Source: Mediterraneibacter gnavus ATCC 29149
Lineage (GTDB): Bacteria > Bacillota > Clostridia > Lachnospirales > Lachnospiraceae
Assembly (NCBI RefSeq): GCF_008121495.1
Contig: NZ_CP043051.1
Location: forward strand, 806,001 to 870,000
Direction of reading: 5' to 3'
DNA length: 64,000 nucleotides
The notes under the pieces were generated by a model. The model searched no databases, was not told the DNA's origin, and saw nothing but the letters and a program-made list of their open reading frames with translations. Shown here piece by piece: positions 24,419 to 34,000 of the stretch; positions within the stretch are counted from its first letter, which is position 1; each line of letters begins with the position of its first letter. Made by a program: the position numbers and the translations under genes.

Positions 24419-25342
24419 ATGAAATATAAGAAAACACTGCTCTGCAGCCTGCTATTGATTTCTTGTCTGATTCTTGTAACTTCCATGCCGGTCTTTGCCG
24501 CTGAACTTACAGAAGCAGAGGTACAGCAAGCTGTGGATGCACAGGGAAAAGAAACGGTCACCGGTAATGTCTTTATCTGGTTTCTGTGTGCCATTGCTTT
24601 TTTGAAGGTTTCTCAAAAGATTGACAGCTTTATGGCAAGTCTGGGGGTCAATGTTGGAAATACTGGTGGAAATATGATGGCTGAACTTTTAATCGCCGGA
24701 AGAGGTCTTGCAAGTTCCTTTCGAGGGCATGGAGGTGGAAGCCATAGTAGTTCCCATTCTTCCTCTCCCGGAAGTGCTGCAGTACAAAGTTCTTTCCTTT
24801 CCGGAGGATTAGCCGGAGCCGTTGGAAGGCAGACAGAGCGTTCTGCGGTAAATGCAGCCACCGGATATACCAAAGGACCAAGTATCGGAAATGCACTCTA
24901 TCAGTCTTCCCTTGAAAAGGGCGGAGATTTTGCCAATAACGTTATCAGCAATATTGCTCAAGGAAACTATGGTCAAGTTGGCTCGATCAAAGGTGATGGA
25001 GCTGTTTCTGCATTTCAATCCTACATGGGAATTCAAAATGAAGATAAAACGGATCATTCCTATACCAATGTTGAGATTGGCGGCGGCAGGATAACAGGAG
25101 TTGAGTCCGGTTCCAATGGGGACAGCCGGGAATTTGCTATGTACCATGCCGATCAATATACGGCTCCTACCCAGGGAACCTATGAAACTGTTCAATCTGT
25201 AGACGGAGCTACCTGGTACAAACAGTATGCTGAAAATACGGTATCCAAAATTCCTTATGATGCTGGCGATGGAAAGATAGCCTACAACGAATCCATTGTC
25301 CAAAAGCTTCCCCCTACTCCTCCAAGAAAGGATCGGATTTAG
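24419..25342 (+). CDS. Conjugation protein with signal peptide and Gly/Ser-rich linker
   Basis: 307 residues from the ATG at 24419 with AAGGAGGAG upstream. A signal peptide (MKYKKTLLCSLLLISCLILV, cleavage near FAA) and a second hydrophobic segment around 45-65 are followed by a Gly/Ser/His-rich linker (HGGGSHSSSHSSS) and a hydrophilic C-terminal half ending in a Pro-rich tail. It probably belongs to the membrane-spanning part of the secretion channel. No named family recognised. Its stop overlaps the alternative GTG of the next gene. Confidence 0.6.
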   Translation: MKYKKTLLCSLLLISCLILVTSMPVFAAELTEAEVQQAVDAQGKETVTGNVFIWFLCAIAFLKVSQKIDSFMASLGVNVGNTGGNMMAELLIAGRGLASSFRGHGGGSHSSSHSSSPGSAAVQSSFLSGGLAGAVGRQTERSAVNAATGYTKGPSIGNALYQSSLEKGGDFANNVISNIAQGNYGQVGSIKGDGAVSAFQSYMGIQNEDKTDHSYTNVEIGGGRITGVESGSNGDSREFAMYHADQYTAPTQGTYETVQSVDGATWYKQYAENTVSKIPYDAGDGKIAYNESIVQKLPPTPPRKDRI

Positions 25343-25344
25343 TG

Positions 25345-27168
25345 ATGGATACAGAACGCTCTGGACTTGACGAAGCAATGGATGTAGGCTCCAGTACCAT
25401 TTCTCATCTAAAGTCCTTAAAAACAGCAGCCACTTTCTCCAAAGCAGGATATGGTGCAGCCCTTGGCGGGCCTTTTTCAGCAGCGATTGGCGCAGTCATA
25501 GCCAACCGGAATCAGTTCGCTAAAATTCTCCTTGTTATTCTCGCCATACTGCTGCTTCCGGTTTTATTTATTGTGATGCTCCCTGGTCTGATCTTTGGAA
25601 GTCTGACCGAACAAAGCGATGTGCTAAACAGCAACTCTATGATCAGTGAAAACATCCGTGCTTCCCGTGATGCCATCGTTGAAGTGTTAGAAGAAAGCCA
25701 TGAAGACATTCTGGCAGAGATCCATGCAGCAATTTCCCGTCTTCCACAAGGAGATACTGCATCCATCAATGATCCCTATACATACAGCATCTCCGTCAAT
25801 GCCAATCTGCTGATTTCACAATTTTGTGCCAGCCAGGATGACTATAAAAACATCAACCTAAACCAATTAAAGAAACTCATCCGTGAAAACAAAGAAGGAC
25901 TTTTTTCTTATGATGTAGCAACCGAAACAGTTACCATGGAAGTTACCGTTGATGGCGGTGCAGAAGGAGAAGCCGGCACAGAACAGGGACAGGCACAAAC
26001 ACAGACGGTTACTTTTACGAAACACACCTATACCGTTGTTTATGCTGGGGATTCCTATTTTGCAGACCATGTATTCCATCTTACAGACAAGCAGAAAGAA
26101 CTTGCCAAAAACTATGCAGAAAATCTGACTGCTTTCTTTGGAACTGCTTCTTCCGGCATAGTAGCTGCTATCAATCTTAGTGATGAGGTATTGTCCTACC
26201 GCCCTGCTGTAGAAAGAGCCGCTGCGAAATATGGTATGAGTGATTATGTGGATTTAATTCTGGCAGTCATGATGCAGGAATCTGGCGGACGAGGGCTGGA
26301 TGTTATGCAAGCAGCGGAAGGTGGATTTAATACCCGCTATCCCCATGTGCCAAATGGGATTACAGATCCTGAATACTCCATTGAATGTGGTATTCAGGAA
26401 TTAAAATATGCCCTCGACAAAGCCGGCTGTACCGGACCTACGGACTTAGACCGGATTAAACTGGCTCTTCAGGGTTACAACTACGGTTCTGCATACATTG
26501 ACTGGGCAATGGAGCGTGACGGTGGATATACCAAAGAAAATGCGATTGCCTACTCTGATATGATGTGTGCAAGACCAAGCTGGCCTTATGACCGGTATGG
26601 TGATAAAGAATATGTGGAGCATGTCCTTCGGTATTACCAAATTACTGCCAGTGGCGGCAGCTATCCCGCAAACGGCATGCAAATTCCACACTATCTCCAG
26701 ACAGACTATGGAAATATCCCCTATGGCGGTGGTTCCATCGCCAGCAGCGGATGCGGTCCGACAAGCTTTGCTATGATTGCCAGTTATCTTACAGGCACTA
26801 CCATTACACCTATTGATGCAATATCCTGGTGCGGAAATTCCTATTACAAACCAGGAGTCGGCACTTACTGGTCTTATTTCCAGGCAGCGTCCGATCATTT
26901 TGGGTGTGGGGCTGTCACACAGACCAGTGATCCCAACCAGGTACTTCAGGCTTTATCTGAAGGTCATCCGGTCATCAGTTCCCAAAGAGCTGGGCTTTTT
27001 ACCAGTGGCGGACATTTTATTGTCCTTCGTGGTGTAACGGCTGGAGGTAAAGTATTAGTCAATGATCCCAATGACAGTTCCTCCAAAAACTACATCAACC
27101 GTGAATTCGATATGATGACGGAAGTGCATGCAACCGCAAATGCCTATTGGATCTTCGCTAAAAAATAA
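25345..27168 (+). CDS. Conjugative cell-wall hydrolase: lysozyme-like plus C39-type peptidase
   Basis: 607 residues from the ATG at 25345 (a GTG at 25342 is an alternative). A membrane segment at about 55-85 is followed by a spacer, then a lysozyme-like domain (LILAVMMQESGGRGLDVMQA, GIQELKYAL, LALQGYNYG) near 305-400 and a C39_2-type peptidase domain with SSGCGPTSFAMIASYL (Cys), GGHFIVLRGV (His) and VNDPND (Asp) in order. Such two-domain enzymes cut peptidoglycan so the channel can cross the wall. The better known CwlT pairs the lysozyme with an NlpC/P60 domain instead. Confidence 0.85.
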   Translation: MDTERSGLDEAMDVGSSTISHLKSLKTAATFSKAGYGAALGGPFSAAIGAVIANRNQFAKILLVILAILLLPVLFIVMLPGLIFGSLTEQSDVLNSNSMISENIRASRDAIVEVLEESHEDILAEIHAAISRLPQGDTASINDPYTYSISVNANLLISQFCASQDDYKNINLNQLKKLIRENKEGLFSYDVATETVTMEVTVDGGAEGEAGTEQGQAQTQTVTFTKHTYTVVYAGDSYFADHVFHLTDKQKELAKNYAENLTAFFGTASSGIVAAINLSDEVLSYRPAVERAAAKYGMSDYVDLILAVMMQESGGRGLDVMQAAEGGFNTRYPHVPNGITDPEYSIECGIQELKYALDKAGCTGPTDLDRIKLALQGYNYGSAYIDWAMERDGGYTKENAIAYSDMMCARPSWPYDRYGDKEYVEHVLRYYQITASGGSYPANGMQIPHYLQTDYGNIPYGGGSIASSGCGPTSFAMIASYLTGTTITPIDAISWCGNSYYKPGVGTYWSYFQAASDHFGCGAVTQTSDPNQVLQALSEGHPVISSQRAGLFTSGGHFIVLRGVTAGGKVLVNDPNDSSSKNYINREFDMMTEVHATANAYWIFAKK

Positions 27169-27179
27169 AGGAGACACTT

Positions 27180-27803
27180 ATGAACAGAAAAAAAGCAATT
27201 CTGGCTATCTTTATGATGGCCTTTTTAATTATCATCGGATTTGTCTTTCCCTCCATCTGGAAATCCCAAAAAGGAAACAAAAAATCCGAAACAGAAAATA
27301 CTCAGCACGATGACAGTGAAAATGCCGAGACAGAACAAACAGAAAATAACGAATCCATAAGCTTTCAGGATTTTGAAGCTTTGGAAGACTTTTTCTCCAA
27401 GGAACAGGTGAAACTTTTTCAGGAAGAACTGACCTCCTATCTTAAAAACGTAAAACAGATGTCTCTAACTTCCATCCGTTTCCTTGCTGATGATACTACC
27501 TATCCCAATGCTTCTGATATTAATTTTTCGTTCCAGTTTCCGGATAAGTCTGTTCTTCCTGTGTACTACACTTCCTCTACTGGAAGATTCTTTTTCGGTG
27601 AGGAACGTACCCCTGATTCTGGAAAAGAAATCATCTATGAACGTCCGACAGATGACAAACTTCCTTCCATCACAACAGAGGAAGTTGAACAGTTGCAAGA
27701 AGGCGGTTATGACGATACCTCCGTGAATTCGGAAAAAGCTGCCCCTGTCACAGAAGTTCCGGAAGCTCCTTCCATGGAAGAACCAAAGGAGGTGCAGCCA
27801 TGA
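27180..27803 (+). CDS. Membrane-anchored conjugation protein
   Basis: 207 residues, with AAAGGAG before the ATG. One N-terminal membrane anchor (ILAIFMMAFLIIIGFVF) is followed by an acidic linker (about 35-60) and an extracytoplasmic domain of about 110 residues, then an acidic Pro/Glu tail. It sits between the hydrolase and the VirB4 gene, whose start overlaps it by 4 bases. A VirB8-like or TcpC-like channel role is possible but not shown by motif. Confidence 0.5.
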   Translation: MNRKKAILAIFMMAFLIIIGFVFPSIWKSQKGNKKSETENTQHDDSENAETEQTENNESISFQDFEALEDFFSKEQVKLFQEELTSYLKNVKQMSLTSIRFLADDTTYPNASDINFSFQFPDKSVLPVYYTSSTGRFFFGEERTPDSGKEIIYERPTDDKLPSITTEEVEQLQEGGYDDTSVNSEKAAPVTEVPEAPSMEEPKEVQP

Positions 27804-30800
27804 ACAATACTGAAGAACAACATCCTGTCTTCATCCCACGCAATTTTATAGAAAAAGGGACCTTTATGGGCGGAATGTTTAAAATCCGTAATGCCATCGA
27901 AGGCGGTGTCCTGGCAATCCTGATCACCATTCCTGTTATCAATCTGCCTCTGACACTGACTGTCAGGATTATTATTCTCTGTATGACTGCTCTGCCTGCT
28001 GCTATGATTTCTTTAATTGGAATCGGTGGGGAAAGCATTACTGCATTTTTAATGAACGCTTTGCGTTTTCTGAAAAACCGCCGGGTTATTTACCGTATGG
28101 ATGTGCATCCGGAACCGAAAAAAAAGTACCGGATTAAAAAACCCCGCAACAAAGAACCCAAAACCAGAAAACGAAAACGTCATCCAAAGCAACCTGCAGA
28201 AGCTTCTTCTGAAGAGAACTGCTCTCAGATGTCTTCTGAAGAGAAGACAAAAGAATCCCCTGCTGTTAAAAAAAAAGAACGCCGGCAGTTTGATACTTCT
28301 ACAAAACGTGGAATACGCAAACAGGCTCGTGAAGACATCCGGATTCTTAAATTTGAGTCCCGACAATTAAAAAAAGAACAAAACGCTGCACGTAAAAGTG
28401 CGAAAAGGCAGGCAAAACTTGAAAAACAGCAGATAAAGCAGCAACTTTTGGAGGAGCGAAAAAAAGAAAGAACTGCGAATAAAGCTTCCAACCAGTCATC
28501 TGCTGCTTCCGGGAAAAGCAAAAAGAAAAAACGAAAAGAAATCACCTTAGAAGATTATCTTCCTATTGATAAAATTGCCAATGGCGTTATCTACACGACA
28601 GACCATCGTTATGTAAAAATCCTGGAGATTGAACCAATCAATTTCCTCTTACGCAGTGCTAGGGAACAACAAGGGATCATCTTCAGCTTCATCTCCTACC
28701 TAAAAATCAGTCCTGTGAAACTGCAGATTAAGATGATCTCCAAAAAAGCGGATATCAACAAACATCTGGAACAGTCCCGTTTGGAAATGGAACGGGAATC
28801 AGATCCTAACTGCCGGCAGTTACAAAAAGACTATATCCAATTTGTCCGGCAGTTAAGTTCCAGAGAAGCGGTTTCCAGACGTTTTTTCCTAATCTTTGAA
28901 TACGAACCTTTCAATGTGAATCGAAAGGTGGAGGAAAAGGAAATCCTGGCAGCTTTGGAAACTGCTGCACAGACCGCAAAAACCTTTCTATATCAATGCG
29001 GCAACGATGTGCTGGTTCATGACAATGAAGATGAGTTTACAACCGATGTACTCTACACTTTACTGAACCGTACCAAATGTACCGAAACACCTTTGCCAAA
29101 ACGGATTAACCAGGTACTTACCCGCTATATGGAATCTGGCCGTGAGCAGGAAGTGGATAACATCCATATCAATGAATTCATTGCACCAGAGTCTTTGGAC
29201 TTTAAGCACAGCAACTATGTGCTGGTAAATGGCATCTACCATTCTTACCTGCTGGTGCCGTGCGATGGTTACAAAGCAAAAGTAATGCCAGGCTGGCTAT
29301 CCCTGCTTATCAATGCTGGCGAAGGAATTGACATTGACTTTTTTCTGCATAAACAGCCCAAAGATAAGATCCAGCAACGTCTTGGACAGCAAATCCGGAT
29401 CAACCGTTCAAAGATCAAAGATGCCTCTGATACCAATGCGGATTTTGATGATCTGGATTCTGCCATCCGTTCCGGCTATTTCCTCAAACAGGGACTTGCT
29501 AATAATGAAGATTTCTATTACATGAATCTTTTGATTACGATTACGGCAGGTGATCTGGAAGAACTGCAATGGCGGATTCAGGAGATGAAAAAACTTCTCA
29601 TCTCACAGGATATGGATCTGCGGTCTTGTTACTTCCTGCAAGAACAGGGATTTTTATCTTCCCTTCCTCTTGTAAACCTGGATAAGAAGCTCTATGAACT
29701 CTCAAAACGAAATGTCTTAACCACCGGAGCTGCCAGTTGCTATCCTTTCGTCAGCTACAGCATTTGCGATGACAACGGTATCCTGTTTGGAGTAAATAAG
29801 CATAACAACTCTTTAGTGATTGCTGATATTTTTGACTCCAAACAATATAAAAACTCCAATATTGCGATTCTTGGCACTTCCGGATCTGGAAAAACCTTTA
29901 CCATGCAGACTATGGCACTTCGTATGCGACGTAAAGGAATCCAGGTATTTATCATCGCACCGTTAAAAGGTCATGAGTTTTATCGGGCTGCCCGCAATGT
30001 AGGGGGAACCTTTATCCAGATTTCTCCTGCCAGCCAAAACTGCATCAATGTCATGGAAATCCGAAAAGTAGATAACTCTGTCAATGAGCTGCTGGACGGT
30101 CCAACTTTAGACGCATCTGCCTTAGCCAGTAAGATTCAACGTCTACATGTTTTCTTTTCTCTGCTCATTCCAGATATGAACCATGAGGAAAAACAGCTTT
30201 TGGACGAAGCACTGATTAAAACCTATGCAAGAAAGGGAATTACCCATAAGAATGAATCCCTCATTGATCCCAAACACCCGGATCATTATAAAGCGATGCC
30301 AATTCTTGGAGATGTATATGATGTTTTGATGGAAACTGAAGATACCAAACGACTGGCTCACATCCTGAACCGTCTTGTCCATGGCTCTGCTTCCTCTTTT
30401 AACCAGCAGACCAATGTAGATCTGACCAATAAATATACCGTTTTGGACATTTCAGAGCTGACTGGCTCCAGTGATCTCTTAACGGTAGGGATGTTTGTTG
30501 CTCTGGACTATGTATGGGATAAAGCCAAAGAAAATCGTACCGAAGAAAAAGCCATTTTCGTAGATGAAGTATGGCAACTCATCGGTGCCTCCAGTAACCG
30601 CCTGGCCGCTGAATTCGTTTTGGAGATTGCCAAGATCATCCGGGCATACTCTGGTGCCGGTATTTTTGCAACCCAGGACCTCAATGACTTTTTTGCTCTT
30701 GATGACGGAAAATATGGAAAAGGCATTATCAATAACTGTAAAACCAAAATTATTCTTAACATGGAAGATGAAGAGGCACAACGTGTAAAAACCATTCTTC

Positions 30801-30982
30801 GTCTTTCCGAAACCGAAGTTATGAATATCACCCATTTCCAACGTGGAAACGGACTGATTTCAACAAACAACAATAATATCACTGTGGAATTTAAAGCTTC
30901 CAACCTGGAAAAAGAATTGATTACCACAGACCGACAGGAACTCCTGGAAATCTTGAAACGCCAGGATAAAAAAGTCGGTTAA
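27800..30982 (+). CDS. PrgI-VirB4 fusion: secretion ATPase with membrane domain
   Basis: 1060 residues. Residues 1-100 form a PrgI/VirB3-like membrane domain (HPVFIPRNFIEKGTFMGGMF, two hydrophobic helices). Residues 100-250 are extremely Lys/Arg/Glu-rich. The rest is a VirB4/TraE ATPase with Walker A GTSGSGKTFTM (about 691-701), LKGHEFYR, and Walker B AIFVDEVWQLIG (about 916-928), ending in ATQDLNDFF-type conserved segments. It powers channel assembly and transfer at the membrane. PrgI and VirB4 are commonly separate genes in Gram-positive elements; here they are one reading frame. Confidence 0.92.
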   Translation: MNNTEEQHPVFIPRNFIEKGTFMGGMFKIRNAIEGGVLAILITIPVINLPLTLTVRIIILCMTALPAAMISLIGIGGESITAFLMNALRFLKNRRVIYRMDVHPEPKKKYRIKKPRNKEPKTRKRKRHPKQPAEASSEENCSQMSSEEKTKESPAVKKKERRQFDTSTKRGIRKQAREDIRILKFESRQLKKEQNAARKSAKRQAKLEKQQIKQQLLEERKKERTANKASNQSSAASGKSKKKKRKEITLEDYLPIDKIANGVIYTTDHRYVKILEIEPINFLLRSAREQQGIIFSFISYLKISPVKLQIKMISKKADINKHLEQSRLEMERESDPNCRQLQKDYIQFVRQLSSREAVSRRFFLIFEYEPFNVNRKVEEKEILAALETAAQTAKTFLYQCGNDVLVHDNEDEFTTDVLYTLLNRTKCTETPLPKRINQVLTRYMESGREQEVDNIHINEFIAPESLDFKHSNYVLVNGIYHSYLLVPCDGYKAKVMPGWLSLLINAGEGIDIDFFLHKQPKDKIQQRLGQQIRINRSKIKDASDTNADFDDLDSAIRSGYFLKQGLANNEDFYYMNLLITITAGDLEELQWRIQEMKKLLISQDMDLRSCYFLQEQGFLSSLPLVNLDKKLYELSKRNVLTTGAASCYPFVSYSICDDNGILFGVNKHNNSLVIADIFDSKQYKNSNIAILGTSGSGKTFTMQTMALRMRRKGIQVFIIAPLKGHEFYRAARNVGGTFIQISPASQNCINVMEIRKVDNSVNELLDGPTLDASALASKIQRLHVFFSLLIPDMNHEEKQLLDEALIKTYARKGITHKNESLIDPKHPDHYKAMPILGDVYDVLMETEDTKRLAHILNRLVHGSASSFNQQTNVDLTNKYTVLDISELTGSSDLLTVGMFVALDYVWDKAKENRTEEKAIFVDEVWQLIGASSNRLAAEFVLEIAKIIRAYSGAGIFATQDLNDFFALDDGKYGKGIINNCKTKIILNMEDEEAQRVKTILRLSETEVMNITHFQRGNGLISTNNNNITVEFKASNLEKELITTDRQELLEILKRQDKKVG

Positions 30983-30990
30983 TGTTACCT

Positions 30991-31019
30991 GCAGCCCGAA
31001 TATGGCTGCTTTTCTTTTT
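30991..31019 (+). terminator. Intercistronic terminator-like hairpin
   Basis: GCAGCC (30991-30996) pairs with GGCTGC (31004-31009), followed by a T-rich run. It stands 20 bases before the next gene's ribosome site within the same-direction operon. Confidence 0.7.
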
Positions 31020-31036
31020 AACAAAGGAGGAGATTT

Positions 31037-34000
31037 ATGTTAAAACCAGCAAAACAACCTCATATCCGGCTAACCGCCCTTTTTCTTTGTGTCACGATGT
31101 TTCTTAGCACACTCTTTTTCAATGCCCATACCGCTTATGCTGCAGATGGAACCATTGATTATAAGGCAGGAGCCAAAATTCCATACGGGGACTATTATAC
31201 TTCCCGCATGAGCTTTGATGGCAATAACACGGCTTATTGCGTAGAACCATTAAAGAAAACACCGGCTTCCGGAAAGTATCCTTATAACCTTTTGGGAAAA
31301 AATTCCCCACTCAGAAAAGCTCTTTACTACTTAAACGGTGGATATGGTTATGAAAAGGTAATAAAAGATCAATATTTCCAAGGATGGTCCGATGACAATT
31401 CTTATGTCATTGGTCATCTGGTCGTTTCCTATATCCATGCAGGAAATAATGGGGACTCCGGCGCCTTTCATGGTGCACCTCAAAATTATATTGACAAAGC
31501 ATTGGAAGTTGCCAACGCCATTGAAGGGCTTCCTGCCCCACCAGAATCCTTCCGTGCTTTTATCGTTCCTGGCGATGCTTCCCAAACTTTTGCAGGAAGC
31601 TGGTATCAGGTTCCAAACGGCTTTATCGAACTGCAGAAATCCTCTGCCAATACCGATATTTCCGATAAAAATAGCAATTACTCTTTAGAAGGAGCCAAAT
31701 ACGGAATCTACAAAGGGGAAGAACTGGTAGAAACTCTTGTTACCGATAAAAAAGGATATGCAAAATCCAAAGAACTGGCTGAAGGAAGTTACACCGTTAA
31801 AGAAATCAGTGCCCCAGAAGGGTTTGCTATAGATACTTCCGCCCATAATGTTACGGTAAAAGCAGAAGGAACATCTACCGTAAAAGTAAAGGATATTCCT
31901 CAAAATAATCCCGTAAAACTGCTCCTTAAAAAGCTGGATGCTGACACCCAGCAAAATTCAGCACAGGGAACCGGCTCTCTCGCCAATGCCGAATTTACAA
32001 TAAAATTCTATACAGAGCAGTCAGCTACCGATCCCGGAGCAAATGGTAAGAAACCGGTTCGCACCTGGATATTGAAAACAGATGCCTCTGGAGAAATCCA
32101 TTTTACAAAAGATTATTTGGTATCCGGGGATGAATTTTTCTATGCCAGTAATGGAAAGACCGTCTGCTTCCCACTGGGTACAGTAACCGTACAGGAAACC
32201 AAAGCCCCTGCCGGCTATCTTCCAAACGAATCTGTTTTCGTGCAGCAAATCACCAGTACCGGTACGGAAGAAACTATCTCTATTTATAACGCTTCTTCTG
32301 TCGAAGAACAGGTCTTCCGAGGCGGCGTCAAAATTCAGAAGCGGGATCTGGAAACTCAGGGAACACAAGCACAAGGAACCGCATCGCTTGCAGATGCCGA
32401 ATTTACCATTACCACTCTGAACAAACAGCCGGTATGGGTAGGTGGAAAGCTCTATGAAAATGGTCAGGCAGTGCTTACGATCAAATCGGATGTACATGGT
32501 ATTGCTGCAAGTGCCGCTGATGCCCTGCCCCTTGGACATTACCGGATTGAAGAAACCAAAGCGCCTTCCGGATACCTAACCGATGGTGCAAAGGCTCTTG
32601 AATTCGACATCACCCAAAATGGAGAAATCGTAGATTTAACAACAGAAGAGACTTCTGTTTCTAACCAGATTATCCGTGGCGGTGTCAAAATCCAAAAACG
32701 GGATCTGGAAACAGGAGAAGCCAAACCACAGGGAAATGCTTCTTTAAAGGATGCAGAATTTACAATCACCAATCTTGGTCCAAATCCTGTTCTTGTGGAT
32801 GGAACCCTTTACGAAAAAGATCAAGTAGTTCTCACTTTGAAGACAGATGAAAAGGGGCTTGCTTCCACCAAAAAAGATACGCTCCCTTATGGACATTACC
32901 GGGTTGATGAGACAAAAGCACCGGAAGGTTATTTGAACGAGGGAAAACTCTCTCAGGAGTTTCCTATCACAGAAAATGGGAAAATTTTGGATTTAACTGC
33001 AAAAGAAACAGCGATTTCCAATCAGGTAATCCGTGGCGATTTAGAATTCGTAAAGGTCTCTGACGGAGATTTAAACCGGCTGGCAAATGTCCCATTTTCC
33101 ATTACCTCCAAAACTACAGGAGAAAGTCATACCATTGTAACAGACAAAAATGGCTATGCCAGTACTTCCTCAGAATGGAATAAGCACACTACAAATACCA
33201 ATCGTGGGGAAACTTCTGAAGACGGAATCTGGTTTGGCTCTTCTAAACCTGATGATGCCAAAGGAGCCCTGATTTATGATACCTATATTTTGGAAGAACA
33301 ACGCTGCGATTCCAATGAAGGTATGAACCTCTTAAAAATTGAGGTCTCTGTATACAAAAATCACGTAGTCGTGGATATGGGAACTTTAACGGATGATCAG
33401 ATTACCATTGGAACTACTGCCCTTGACAAAGACAGCAACTCCCACTTTGCCAAACCAGAAGAAAAAATCACTCTAGTTGATACCGTAGAATACGAAGGCT
33501 TAAAGAAGGGACAGTCTTATAAGCTCATCGGCACACTGATGGATCAGGAATCCGGAAAGCCAATTGAAATAGATGGAAAACCTGTCACAGCAGAAACCAC
33601 CTTCAAACCAAAAAAATCTTCTGGTTCTGCAAAAGTGACCTTTACGTTCAATGCCTCTTCTCTGAAGGGCAAAACAATCGTAGTATTTGAGGAACTGTAC
33701 CAGGAGGATTTAAAACTGGCTGTTCATGCGGACATTACAGATCAGGATCAGACTATCTATTTCCCAGAAATCGGGACCACTGCAAAAGATAAGGAAACAG
33801 ATATGAATCTTTCCCAGGCAGATAAAGAAGTTACCCTTGTAGATACGGTAGCTTACAAAAATCTTCTGCCCGGCGAAGAATATGTTATGACTGGAACCCT
33901 TATGGATAAAGAATCCGGAAAGCCTGTCGAAATAGATAAGAAAGAGGTTACTGCCGAAACCACATTTACTCCTAAAGAATCCTCTGGAACGGTAGATGTG

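Noticed and set aside
24809..25378. Minus-strand frame within the secreted conjugation gene
   Set aside because: Antisense of a gene with a signal peptide and ribosome site.
26446..26898. Minus-strand frame within the hydrolase gene
   Set aside because: Shadow of the lysozyme/C39 region, no start signal.
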